Of a stretch of DNA of 64,000 nt, positions 45,531 through 55,593 are shown one piece after another. A program made the translations under genes and the position numbers. The first letter of the stretch is position 1. The number at the start of each line of letters is the position of its first letter. The stretch is from Chondrosia reniformis. Its lineage: Eukaryota; Porifera; Demospongiae; Chondrillida; Chondrillidae. The notes beneath the pieces are model-generated. The model was given only the letters and a program-made list of their open reading frames with translations. It did not search any database and was not told where the DNA came from. The stretch spans positions 3,286,001 through 3,350,000 of the forward strand of contig OX359197.1 of assembly GCA_947172415.1 (NCBI GenBank), in the 5' to 3' direction.

Positions 45531-48500
45531 TCATTCTTCAGGACCACACTGTGACAAAAAGGTGGCAAATGGAGCAAAATCTGTTGAAATCTTTGCAGAT
45601 TCTACTGGAAGTAAGGCAGTGAAATGAGAGGAATCCAAAAAACCTAAAAGTGGCACTTTATCTTCCAGGACTGAGTCAGGACAATAGCAATAATTGTTAT
45701 TTAATCTCTTATCTCTCATTTTAAAAAGATCTTTTAATTCAGCTTGTGTAATGTCATGCTTAATTGGTTGGAGCCTTTCCCCTTCATGATAGAGACTTCT
45801 GTTGCACATCACACCATACAACCAGATAGGCCTTTTTAAAATCAGAGCTAGGGCATACAAATGAAATTGGTCACCCCATGCTTTATCGTGGATTGAACTA
45901 CAAAGGATTTCCAACCATTGTCTCTCTGCTGCCTTAGCAACTGCAAGAGGCTCTCGTTCCCCTGGCGGTATATGTATTCCTGCAACTGGTTGTATGACTT
46001 TTATCAGGCGTTCTCGATGTACAATTATACTATAAGCAGTCAACAACCTCAAGTGCCACATATACTGCTCAGTACCAGAAAGTGATAGGGAAAGCATGTT
46101 ATACATGCAATTACCATCTCCTTTAGTGCACACTGGGACATATTGAGAAGTAAGAGCTGCAAAGATCTTTTCTTTTTCCAAAATATCTACTAGATGACAG
46201 TTGCTAAATGTAGCCCTGCAAGGTATATTTATCACTTTTAAAATACAGTCTAGTTCATGGCTGTGAGAGTTTGCCCATTTTGTTATCGACTCAACAGTTG
46301 GACTATTTTCATTTACTATCACTTCTAGTGCCGTTTTCAGTGAGGACACCAGCTGTGCATCAACATTAACAATCGGATTTAAGTGTACAGATTGACTGAC
46401 TTCCATGTGGACTACTATAGGCTTCTGCTTGCCTTGTAACTCATTATCCCTATTTTTAGTAGACAATGTCTGCTTCTCACTATGCAATGCAGCACTTTTG
46501 TCCTCCACCAAAGGATTGGCCCTGTTTTCACTGTTTGATTTGTCAGGACGTTTGCAGTTCTGAACCAATAGATCTGATGTCTGCCCGTCACTTTGCAATA
46601 CACTACCACAAGTAGACTGTTGTCGCAGCCTTGCCATTTCCTCATGAACTCTCTTGTTTGCTGTCATCTTTTGTGGCTCAAAGTTCAGTAGGGCCACTCC
46701 ATTTAGAGTACGCACGCGACTGAGAGCTACATAGGCCATACCAGGTTCAAAAACGTCCTTACCAAGATCCATGACTGCTGCATCAAGTGACAAACCTTGC
46801 ACTTTATGCACAGTGGCTGCCCAGCAGAGAATCAAAGGAATCTGTGTTCTCTGCAAGAGTGTGCCTTCCTTTCCATAGAAGCATGCTGAAATTGCTGCAA
46901 TCGGCACAACTTCCTGATCACCAGAGGCAATTGTCACCTTTGAGAGGCTTCCCACATTTGGATCAAAGAATTTGACATACACCTCTGTAGGCATTTCACC
47001 AGGTTTTCTCTGATTATTTGTTTTTCCTGGCCATTTGAATCCCACAATTATACCTCTGGCACCATTCACAAGGCCATCACCACAGTTGATGTTACGGCGA
47101 AGCATCACTCTGGCACCAATTGCTAACTTCAATTGACGAGGTAATGCAGCACAATCTTTGTCATCCTGTGGAATGAGGCGTTCAGGAACCTCATTGTAAT
47201 TAACATGGGCATAGAATTGTCCTCGACTCTGTAGAATTGCATGTTCTGCATCAATTCTATACAGTTGATTGTCTTTTGCCAAACATGTAATCTGGGTTTC
47301 ATTATATCCTTCTACATCCACTGAACGAGGATACAATCTGAGGGCAGTTTCAAATGGGGGAGCCAGTAAATCCACAGATCCACTGGAAAGCAACCGTGTG
47401 TGCAAAACTTTAACATCTTCAACCGTGTGGTTGCCTATTCTGACACGATTAAGGATATCTGAAAAGGTAGCATCTTTTTGCTGCCGCATATTAACTTCTA
47501 ATTCAACGACCTTGAAGAAATCTCTCCAAAGGTGTGAAGACAATCGGCCTGATGAACGACCAGGTTTCTTACTGAAAACATGGCTCCCATTCACAGGCGA
47601 CAGCTGGTATAAGTCTCCCACAGCTATCACATTCAAACCACCAAATATTTCATCATTGCCATAAATTTCACACAGACGGCTGTGTACAGACTTCAATATC
47701 TGGTATGAAACCATACTAATTTCATCAATTATGATAGTGTGCACCCCTTGCCACAATTTTCTCAAATCATGCAATGCTAAAGCATGCAGTTGTAACTGAT
47801 GGGCCGTCTTGCCATGCTCTACTTGCAGTCTCAGGGCTCTGTGGATGGTTAGGCCTCCAACGTTAAAAGCTGCAACCCCTGTAGGTGCCATCAAGATGCA
47901 TGCATGCTTGTCTGGCCCACTGGAGACCGAGCGCTCCAAATGCTCTTTAATTGCTCTAATTACGTGTGATTTACCAGTGCCCGCTCCACCTGTCACAAAC
48001 AGATGAAAAGCTTCTGGAGCTTTTGGGCGTAGCTTCATTTGGTACTTATGTAATTCTCGAGTGTACTGAACAACTATGTCAAATGGAACCCGTTGTTGTG
48101 TATTGAGGTTTGCAACTAGTTGCCGAAAGACCTCATCAGGAAGGGTGCATCTAATCATTGCCCCAATGGCATTGTCATCATCATTTATAATCCCTTCATC
48201 TAAATTTCCTGCACCCTCAGTGTCATCCTGAAAGTAATGAGGATCAGCAAAATTCTCAGGGTTCATCAATCCACCCTCAGCCTCTACAGGAGGTTTGGCA
48301 GCATCCTCTCGATGAACTTGGAGTGTCATAGGTGCAACTGCATCCTGATAAGCATCGTCTTTCAAGGCTTGCAATTGTACAACAGCCCTCTGCACCTCGT
48401 CTGCAAAAGTGTGGTTCTCTGCATTAAGAACAACCATTTCTCCCTCCCTTGCAATGAAAGCCTCCATTGCTGAAGAGTGGTGTAGTAGGAGATCCACGGG

Positions 48501-49742
48501 TTCCTTCCTCCAAGGAATGTAAAGAAGCAGCAAACTGTAGTAATAGTCATCACCATGACTTTCTACTGTCTGTACTGGTATTCGAAGGCAAGCTTGCTTC
48601 CTTCGAAGGCGCACCCATCCCAAGTTGTTTTGCAGTTGGCTACGAGGCTGCCCTGATCCACTTCCAACGGAACCATCACATCCATCCACATCATACCAGA
48701 CGGCAAAGTGAGCCAACGTCATGTTGGCAAAGTGTTGTGAGTCTGGTCGTGAGGCATATCTATCAAAGATGCCAGGAGCAAAAATGTCAGTGGAATCATC
48801 CTCCAATTGAAGCAATTCAGCTTTACATTTTAGCAAGCGTGTTCTCTTCTCTGGCTTGGTGGTGTTAACAAAAACCACTTTTCTGGAGTTTTCCTTGAGA
48901 GGCAAATGACATAATCGATATGCTGCCTCCTGGGCACTCAATTCACGGTGTGTCAACATGGTGTTGCCAACCTTTGAGAGGCGCTTTCTTGCTGTAGCCC
49001 GAGGAGGCAAGCTTTCCAGTGCATCCCGGATTGCTTTCCTAACCTCCTCACTTTCCGATTTGCACATATATGAACAAACATATGCTGCTGTCCCATAAAC
49101 AGACCCAATCAACTGTATATCCATATTAGCCTTCCAAGCCTTTAGAAGGTGTGCATTGTATGGATTGCAGTTTTCCTCCCCTTCTGATCGTTTCAGAACA
49201 TAAAACCTGGACTTGTTTCCAGGATCGTCATTGTTTTTCAGCCTTGTAACCTCTGCGAGAGGCTGAGGAAAGTCAAATCGACAATCCTTCACATTTGGAC
49301 GTCTGTTTGTTGCCTTTTTGCAAGTGACTGTATGATGGTGTTGCTGCACGTGCATTACCAAAGAATGCAGTTGTTCATCCTTGCTACCTTCATTTGGTAT
49401 GTTCACAGATATATACCGATCAATGTACTGTGGGGCAATCTGCCTTCCAACTGTTGTGTCTAGGTTGGGAGCATCCTTTATCCACCACATAGAATGGACA
49501 TGTGGGGAACCCCTCAACTGAAATTCAATTCTCCAAAAGTAATCAACCACCTCGCCAATGGGTTGTCCAGATCCTTTAATGACCTCCCTGACAAAGGACT
49601 GAAAACGATGGGCAAAATGCCTAGCTGTAACCACCGGATTGGACCTCATCAGGTTTCTTTTTTCACTGGATGACAGGTTGGCTGCTTCTTCCTCTGAGAG
49701 ATTTTGACCCCGACTTTCGCTTAGAACTATCATCAAGTCTAC
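45531..49742 (-). CDS. Helitron 2 Rep (C-terminal part), PIF1 helicase and OTU protease
   Basis: About 1,400 codons without a stop. The HUH motif is LRGSPHVHSMWW (about residue 79), and the Rep tyrosine motif is TAAYVCSYMCK (about 220). Helicase motifs are VTGGAGTGKSHVIRAI (about 585), APTGVAAFNVGG, TIIIDEISMVS, AVGDLYQLSPVNG, LEVNMRQQ, AATVHKVQGLSLD and YVALSRVRTLNG. The C-terminal OTU domain has Cys in CTKGDGNCMYNML (about 1,205), AWGDQFHLYALALI and the His in DSSHFTALLP. The protein would nick, unwind and transfer a strand; OTU may process proteins. It is separated from the upstream ORF only by a TAG codon in the same frame. Confidence 0.88.
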   Translation of the reverse strand, partial: VDLMIVLSESRGQNLSEEEAANLSSSEKRNLMRSNPVVTARHFAHRFQSFVREVIKGSGQPIGEVVDYFWRIEFQLRGSPHVHSMWWIKDAPNLDTTVGRQIAPQYIDRYISVNIPNEGSKDEQLHSLVMHVQQHHHTVTCKKATNRRPNVKDCRFDFPQPLAEVTRLKNNDDPGNKSRFYVLKRSEGEENCNPYNAHLLKAWKANMDIQLIGSVYGTAAYVCSYMCKSESEEVRKAIRDALESLPPRATARKRLSKVGNTMLTHRELSAQEAAYRLCHLPLKENSRKVVFVNTTKPEKRTRLLKCKAELLQLEDDSTDIFAPGIFDRYASRPDSQHFANMTLAHFAVWYDVDGCDGSVGSGSGQPRSQLQNNLGWVRLRRKQACLRIPVQTVESHGDDYYYSLLLLYIPWRKEPVDLLLHHSSAMEAFIAREGEMVVLNAENHTFADEVQRAVVQLQALKDDAYQDAVAPMTLQVHREDAAKPPVEAEGGLMNPENFADPHYFQDDTEGAGNLDEGIINDDDNAIGAMIRCTLPDEVFRQLVANLNTQQRVPFDIVVQYTRELHKYQMKLRPKAPEAFHLFVTGGAGTGKSHVIRAIKEHLERSVSSGPDKHACILMAPTGVAAFNVGGLTIHRALRLQVEHGKTAHQLQLHALALHDLRKLWQGVHTIIIDEISMVSYQILKSVHSRLCEIYGNDEIFGGLNVIAVGDLYQLSPVNGSHVFSKKPGRSSGRLSSHLWRDFFKVVELEVNMRQQKDATFSDILNRVRIGNHTVEDVKVLHTRLLSSGSVDLLAPPFETALRLYPRSVDVEGYNETQITCLAKDNQLYRIDAEHAILQSRGQFYAHVNYNEVPERLIPQDDKDCAALPRQLKLAIGARVMLRRNINCGDGLVNGARGIIVGFKWPGKTNNQRKPGEMPTEVYVKFFDPNVGSLSKVTIASGDQEVVPIAAISACFYGKEGTLLQRTQIPLILCWAATVHKVQGLSLDAAVMDLGKDVFEPGMAYVALSRVRTLNGVALLNFEPQKMTANKRVHEEMARLRQQSTCGSVLQSDGQTSDLLVQNCKRPDKSNSENRANPLVEDKSAALHSEKQTLSTKNRDNELQGKQKPIVVHMEVSQSVHLNPIVNVDAQLVSSLKTALEVIVNENSPTVESITKWANSHSHELDCILKVINIPCRATFSNCHLVDILEKEKIFAALTSQYVPVCTKGDGNCMYNMLSLSLSGTEQYMWHLRLLTAYSIIVHRERLIKVIQPVAGIHIPPGEREPLAVAKAAERQWLEILCSSIHDKAWGDQFHLYALALILKRPIWLYGVMCNRSLYHEGERLQPIKHDITQAELKDLFKMRDKRLNNNYCYCPDSVLEDKVPLLGFLDSSHFTALLPVESAKISTDFAPFATFLSQCGPEE

Positions 49743-52006
49743 CTAGTTATTATCATCAGCACTCAGTGTAATAAAGAATGTGGGAGGACCGAGAGTGCGA
49801 AACATAGCAAATAATTGGATCTTCACTGAGTTCCAATAAGCTTGCGTACCACGAATGTCTTTCATGAAACTGTAACAGTTTTCACGCAATTCGGGATTGT
49901 CATCCAATGGTCCTCTAAGCAATCCAGCTGTGAGTAAGCGCTTATCATCAGTTTCATTGCCAGTCTTATTATCAAAGTGGCTTACTCTGAAAGACCGCAT
50001 TCTCATAGCGATGGAAATGCTGCTCTGCAATTTCAGTGCTTCCACAATGTTGCATGCCCAAAAGATGTATGAAGGATGACAGGCCCATCTTGTGTCAGCA
50101 CTCAGCAATCTCGCTTGGAAATACTGTAGAGGTGAAACCTTGGTCTCTCTGATTTTACCAAAGCTATTTTCACCATCAGGATATAAAGTTGGAAAAGCCA
50201 TTGCTTCAAGATCATCCCGATCCTCAAATATGCTCAATGGTGTAGCTGTTATTCTTTGTAACTCATGAACCTGGTGTTCAATTGATTTACGTTCTTGTAC
50301 CAATTCAACAGCAACTACATTAGGCTGGAGAGCATCCAACCTGACAATTCCAGTTTCATCCATTTCAAGATTTTCTTCTTGTCGGCTGTTCTCACCTTCG
50401 GTGACTTCTTCACCATCAACAAACATACCTTCTGATATGTTGCTGATGGAGACATCTCTATACAAGGGGTTATGCTGCTTTAGCCATTGCAATGCTTGCA
50501 TAACTCTAGAGTACCGACAGCAATGATAAGCTTTATCAGGCCCATTACTTTTGTCTTCACTTTCTGGTGACTGTGGCTGCTGAATGTAAACAATATCTTC
50601 CCCATTAGGTAGACGGGGGAGTTCCGAAATGACAGAGTCAACATTTGAAGGAAAGTTAATCACTTGCCCTCGGACAGCCCTTTGTCCACCCCTTGGTAAT
50701 ATCACCATTTTCATGAAAACAGTGGCCTTTGAAATCAAACGTTGCTCCAATGTATTTAATCCCATTAACACTGAAGGGATGTCCACCACTTTCATTTTAT
50801 TAAACTGAGACACTGCTGGAATTTTTTTTCTTTGTAACAAATTCTTACACCTGTTACAAAACCAAACAGTTTTAATATTATCTTGAATTGATTCATTTAT
50901 TGTAGAAAGTAACTCAACTGCAACATCCAAGCTAAATGTCGCACCCAACTGTCTATAGCACAACTTTCCACATGAATAACATTTATGGGTAGGCCCTTCC
51001 AGAATTACTTTTTCAAACTTTTGCAAATTATTTCTCAATTTTTTGCCTTGATTAGATGGCAATGCAATCTGAAGTGTTGGTACAGTAACAACAGATTCTG
51101 AAACTGTAATAGCAGTAACTTCTGCATCCTCTTCCATGTCTTTCTCTTCAGACATTTGGTAGGTGCAATCTTGCTTAGCAGCACCATACAAAACTGCATG
51201 GTTACAAAGCAATATTTGTTCCCCTTGTAGTCCTTCTTTTGATAGAATATCTATATCTCCAACAGCCAAATTTACCTGTGAAGTAACACTGGCACATTGT
51301 ACATTTTCAGTTTTTTGCACTCCATGGTATTCATCTAATGACTCATGGTTTGTAAACAATTCCTGTTTTCGCTTTCTAAATGCCTGCATTCTTAATCTTG
51401 CTTGATCCTTTTCTCTCTTCAATCTTAGAGTACGCTCCTGTTCAGATTCTTTTACGCTTCTTGATTTTTTCCATTCCTTCATACCACTTAGTCTTGACTC
51501 CAGATTTTCATCTGTTTCTGACAGTAGCCTTTGCTTACGATTTACAGAGAGAGTAGCAAGCCGTGCTTGACGTTCTTCAATACTTTGTGACTTTAAGCGC
51601 TTCTTTTGATTTTCACGAAGTGTAGCAACTCTGGCCTCACGTTGCTCAGCACTTTCTGCCTTTAAACGCTTCCTTTGATTCTCAGAAAGTGTAGCAACTC
51701 TGGCCTCACGTTGCTCAGCACTTTCTGATTTTAAGCGTTTCTTTTGATTTTCGGAAAGTTTAGCAACTCTACCCTCATGTTGCTCATCACTTTCTGATTT
51801 TAAGCGCTTCTTTTGATTTTCAGAGTATTTACTCAGTCTTACAGAACGTTGTTGTTCTGTTTCACACTGTAGGCGTAGTCTTTGGTTTTCAGACATTTTT
51901 GCTAGCCTTGCAGAATATTCTTTTCCTGTTTCATTTTCTAGACACTTTCTCTGATATGTTGATAGCATTGATAGTCTTGAAGACCTCCTTGCTTCACTCT
52001 CTGCTC
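49743..52006 (-). CDS. Helitron 2 N-terminal region up to Rep
   Basis: In frame with the downstream ORF. It begins after the A9 run with ESEARRSSRLS and continues through basic 23-residue repeats (SENQKKRLKSES). A zinc-binding DUF6570-like part follows: HKCYSCGKLCYRQ, WFCNRCKNLLQRKKIP, LNTLEQRLISKATVFMKM and LPRGGQRAVRGQVINFP. Then comes the Helitron-like N domain, AFPTLYPDGENSFG and IFWACNIVEALKL, ending FFITLSADDNN followed by TAG, where related proteins have Trp. The first ATG in this frame is near 51,968, but the frame is open up to the A9 run. Confidence 0.85.
51560..51960 (-). repeat. 69-bp tandem repeat in coding frame
   Basis: About six units of 69 bp (23 codons, ENQKKRLKSES..EARVA). 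Adjacent starts at 51,598 and 51,667 give the exact period. The encoded repeats are highly charged and probably helical. Confidence 0.85.
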
Positions 52007-52865
52007 TTTTTTTTTACTCTGATCATCAGTCAACTTAGCAGCCGATGCAGGAAGGCTGGAAATTTCATTATTGTGATATGGTCCCGGATTTAGTTCAACA
52101 TCTCCGGCCAGCAATAACAGTAAGCTTAACACACATGCTAAATAAACGTTACGCTTACAATGTTTCCTTTTGCATGCCAAGTGGTCCAATGAATTTCTAA
52201 GTCGGAAATGATTTTGATGAATGCATTTCTTATGCAATTGCACCATTTCACAATAATAGTTCCTTAAATTAGGATGACAGTCCTTCCAATTAGCAGTGTA
52301 ATGCCCATGGTTACACCCATAAGTAGTAGAAAGGGTACACAAAATGCCCATTCTTATTTCATTCAATACAGTGTACTCTACTACTTTATGGTTAATAATA
52401 TTTGTGTCTGTTAAGTTAAATGTATAACTTGGAAATGACACTAAACAGGGCAAACCTACCCAGCCATGTGCATTGGGTGAGCAACCCCAGCTACTGGGTA
52501 ATTGATCCCAGCTACAGGGTGAAGAACCCCAGTCACAGGGTGAGTAACCCCAGCCACAGGGTGGGCAACCCCAGCCACAGGGTAATTGACCCCAGCCACA
52601 GGGTGAGCAACCCCAGCCACAGGGTAATTGACCCCAGCCACAGGGTGAGCAACCCCAGCCACAGGGTGAGCAACCCCAGCCACAGGGTAATCGACCCCAG
52701 CCACAGGGTGATTTACTTTGACTCCAGAAACAGAGCAAAGAATTGACAGACTGAGTGTAATTATGTTTGTAGATAGTGCCTATCATGACAGTCTGTTCAT
52801 TTGAGATGTATGCAAATGGAGTCTTAGAATGCATACGTACCGTATATTGTTCATTTTTCAGACAT
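51938..52865 (-). CDS. Helitron 2 leader: CGW repeats and 2A peptide
   Basis: Open from a likely splice acceptor at 52,866-52,867. It encodes CLKNEQYTVRMHSK, then about ten heptapeptides of the type SPCGWGC/QLPCGWG, a Cys/His-rich segment (YGCNHGHYTANWKDCH) and a basic stretch (ACKRKHCKRN). A hydrophobic run CVLSLLLLLAG follows, then GDVELNPGP (52,079-52,105), an exact match to the 2A consensus. The leader would be released from the replicase by ribosome skipping, and the hydrophobic run could serve as a signal sequence. The frame ends at 51,938; the replicase follows in the -1 frame after an A9 run. Confidence 0.75.
52480..52715. repeat. 21-bp minisatellite encoding CGW heptapeptides
   Basis: About eleven units, ACCCCAGCCACAGGGTGAGC-like on the plus strand. 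The period is a multiple of three, so all frames stay open and spurious ORFs appear on both strands. Confidence 0.92.
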
Positions 52866-53213
52866 CTATAGCCTGGAATAAAAAATAGAAAGGCAGCTAA
52901 TATATATAGAAATGATTATCAACAAAACCCAGTCACACAGAATAGAGCAACTTACAGTAAAGGTACAATTGCATGCATGTGAAAAAATTACTGTGATTAT
53001 TAAAAATTTGGCCTCTAAACACATTAGCATTTTTTATGCATGTGATCTTGTCAATCAAGATTATATAGCACCACCGCTTGAGCAGCTAGCTGCCCCACCC
53101 ATCACCTCTAAGCAGCTGCCCCACTCACAGCCTTCTAGGATCACATGACGGCACGATTCTGGACTAATAATAACTATATTATAGAGTAAATGGAAGTGAT
53201 GATTTCGACTTAC

Positions 53214-53299
53214 TTAAAAATGGCTGCTTCAACATTATTGCCACTATCGTCAATTCTTCTACGAACACATTTACTATCAACGCTAGAAAAAGAATTCAT
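53214..53299 (-). CDS. Possible 5' exon of the Helitron 2 gene
   Basis: ATG at 53,297-53,299 opens MNSFSSVDSKCVRRRIDDSG and ends at a consensus GTAAGT donor (53,208-53,213) in phase 2. Joined to the acceptor at 52,866, the reading frame enters the CGW/2A leader without a stop. The splice is inferred only; the exon could belong to host sequence. Confidence 0.4.
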
Positions 53300-53302
53300 T
53301 GT

Positions 53303-53703
53303 GACGTACTTGAAGTTGGTGTGGTCGAGCTTTATAAATGTTGTAATTAAATAATACAATAGAAATTTATGCGCCCAGACATTGCCTTGCATAATTATAG
53401 ATAAAACAAACACATACATGCAATATTGTCACTTTACGGTATCAATGATGGCTTAGTTGGCTTGTGTTCTGTGCAACTTTTCTTACTGTTTCTTTCATGT
53501 TCTGTTTTTTGGGATGATTCCTGCTGCATGGGATAAAAAGTATGTAGTAATAACATAGCATGCAATTTGTAAATAAAATTAATTTGTCAGCCAGCCAGTT
53601 CTGGTTTCACTGTGCATACCATAAAAGCAGTTTCATAAGCAACTAAATTCAGTTTTTCACTCATTTATATACCTTGGAAAAGCTATAAAATTATATATAT
53701 ATA
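53303..53703. other. Intergenic, no gene seen
   Basis: Possible promoter side of the Helitron 2 gene. No ORF or recognisable repeat beyond a short TA run at about 53,690. Confidence 0.4.
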
Positions 53704-54274
53704 CAGTGGAACCTGTGTCAGCAGTTACCTGTGTTAGGCGGTATCCTAGTATAAGCCGGTAACTATAGGGGAAGTCCCAAATGAATACATATTAATTTGT
53801 GTGCATTATTAACCTGTAGTAATGGTCACTCTCTATTACGTTAAACGGCCACTGCTCGAGTACAAACGAAATAATACACTTGTCAGTAAAGTTCTTTGCT
53901 ACGGAAAGAGGTTCTTGAGCCTCTCTATGTAGGCCAGGCATCCGTAAAATCAGTACATGCACGAAATTTCTAGGCCACGGTTAACCATCCCCCCAGCTTC
54001 ACAGAGGGCGATGCTCTCACCCTTCCTGAAGAAAAATGAAACTGTTTGGCATTGGAACGAGGAAGATCGCTGACACTTTTAAGTGTGGACAAACGCAGGT
54101 GCAGGCAATTTTGAAGGCGAAGGAGTTGATCATCCCCACCTTCGAAATTATACTGTTTCGCCATATTATTATATATTGTAATTATATTTGATGCAAACTC
54201 TATAAGCAGGCCACCTCTGTATAAGAGCCAGTTGGTCAGGTCCCAAGGCTGACTGTTTTATACAGGTTCCACTG
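53704..54274. mobile_element. Tigger/pogo-like non-autonomous element
   Basis: Ends CAGTGGAACCTGTRT in inverted orientation (53,704 and 54,274). TA precedes the left end. The 570-bp body keeps part of the transposase DNA-binding region, so it is an internally deleted copy. Confidence 0.75.
53990..54165 (+). pseudogene. Tigger transposase HTH fragment
   Basis: Plus-strand translation contains RKIADTFKCGQTQVQAILKAKELI-like residues (54,058-54,130), the second helix-turn-helix of pogo/Tigger N-terminal regions. Stops on either side; no DDE domain. Confidence 0.65.
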
Positions 54275-55404
54275 CGGTAAAATAAAGTATGTCAATGACT
54301 ACATTCCAATAAATATGGAAGGTGTCAGTAAGTTTTCAGAAGGCAATTAAGTATTGCATAATAAGACTATATAGGTGTGTATAAGACTATTAAATTGATT
54401 GGAAACGGCATAACGTGATGTGAGCAAGGGTTGTTATGCTTCCAAATTTTAGTTTTGGAGGTGTGAAGATAGTTGCATTCAGACACACTTTTTTGTTTGT
54501 GTTTGACAGTGTACATTCTTTGGAACCGCATTTTGCATTACTATAATTTAAAAAGCATATATTTCTCTTATTATTCAAATGAGAGATATATACATTGTAA
54601 CAATGGGTTCAGAGAGTAACTCTACTTAAATAGATTAATATAAGGAGACCCCATGCTCTAAGATAAAGACACACAATATTGCTGGACAAGTTACCCATCT
54701 AAAGCGTTTTTCCTAAGTGTACTAAAAGGATGGCCTACTTTACTATCTCTTACTATTAACTACTAGAGTCCGTTTAGTACATGTATCTGTTATTAGGGAT
54801 ATGCTGCATTAATTTAAAAACTTTGTGGTGCTACCACTACAGGTACATAAACGATTTACGCGCTTCCGCTTCTTTGTATATATCAATAATAATACAATAC
54901 CTAGCAAGGTAGCCTTTCGATCGACAGTTTGAGAAGCTTGGCGTCATTGTTAACGATCTATAGCTTATTGTCTACAACTGGAAGCGTATAACAACCTCGA
55001 TCGTTCTACATCGTTACACTATATTGATATACGAGAATCATATGAAATCCTTTATAGTATCCCTCTTCAAAGGCTATTTGACGTATCAAGTCATTTATAA
55101 AAGCGCTTTAGCTCATCATACGTCCCGGAAACACTGTACCCAAAAACGAAATTTCAACAAACATGGTGACAGCCGCGCGTTGGCGGATACCGATATAGTC
55201 ATTTTTCTTTTCCTAAGTAGAAGTCGTCCTAAGTAGAAGTCGGATTTAAGTAATAATTTAAGATGAATCTTAGCAGCTTAAGAAAGTAGGAGGAAAAGGA
55301 AGGGAATCCGAATGAAGAAATACAACTCTTTCAAATGGATAGATGTGCAGCTGAAAATTGGTGTCAGCATTCACAGACCGACAGCTAAGTATACATTTCT
55401 GTAG
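54275..55404. other. Intergenic, no gene recognised
   Basis: AT-rich single-copy-looking sequence. Short ORFs (for example 55,024-55,236 on the plus strand) have no recognisable similarity. The stretch 55,300-55,395 could hold an upstream exon for the WD40-type exon, but I cannot define it. Confidence 0.4.
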
Positions 55405-55493
55405 GTTCAGATGATGGTACTTTAAGGTTTTGGGAGGTGGACACTGGTGATTGTTCATCCCTAAATCATATCCAAAGAGTTTCACACAAATGG
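55405..55493 (+). CDS. Orphan exon encoding a WD40-like blade
   Basis: Bounded by a TTTCTGTAG acceptor and a GTAAGC donor. With a G from the previous exon it encodes GSDDGTLRFWEVDTGDC, the classical G-x-x-D-G-x-x-x-x-W-x strand of a WD40 repeat (BOP1/Erb1 proteins have a similar blade). No neighbouring exon was found, so it is either one exon of a host gene or a gene fragment. Confidence 0.4.
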
Positions 55494-55593
55494 GTAAGCT
55501 TTTCTTTTCATTCACGTAGCTAAAAAACTTTGGTACCAGCCGTCCTTAGCATAGCAAGGGAACGTCACCAAAGGAATTGTGCCTATATTAAAC

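Larger units (their letters stand above)
45491..53310 (-). mobile_element. Helitron 2 (nearly intact), boundaries approximate
   Basis: A minus-strand Helitron of about 7.8 kb with a possible short 5' exon, CGW minisatellite, 2A motif, 23-residue basic repeats, zinc-binding region, Rep, PIF1 helicase and OTU protease. Only two lesions are seen: a frame change at an A9 run (52,007-52,015) and one in-frame TAG at 49,743-49,745. The TC and CTRR termini were not identified with confidence. Confidence 0.85.

Noticed and set aside
41569-52020. Programmed frameshift shared by both Helitrons after 2A
   Set aside because: The frame offset is -1 in Helitron 2 but +1 in Helitron 1, and only Helitron 2 has a slippery run. 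A shared mechanism is unlikely, so only the Helitron 2 site is kept as a weak finding.
52420-52746. Plus-strand ORF of 108 codons with NPSHRV repeats and a minus-strand GVAHPVAGV frame
   Set aside because: Other frames of the 21-bp minisatellite, which stays open because the period is a multiple of three. Only the CGW frame links to the 2A leader.
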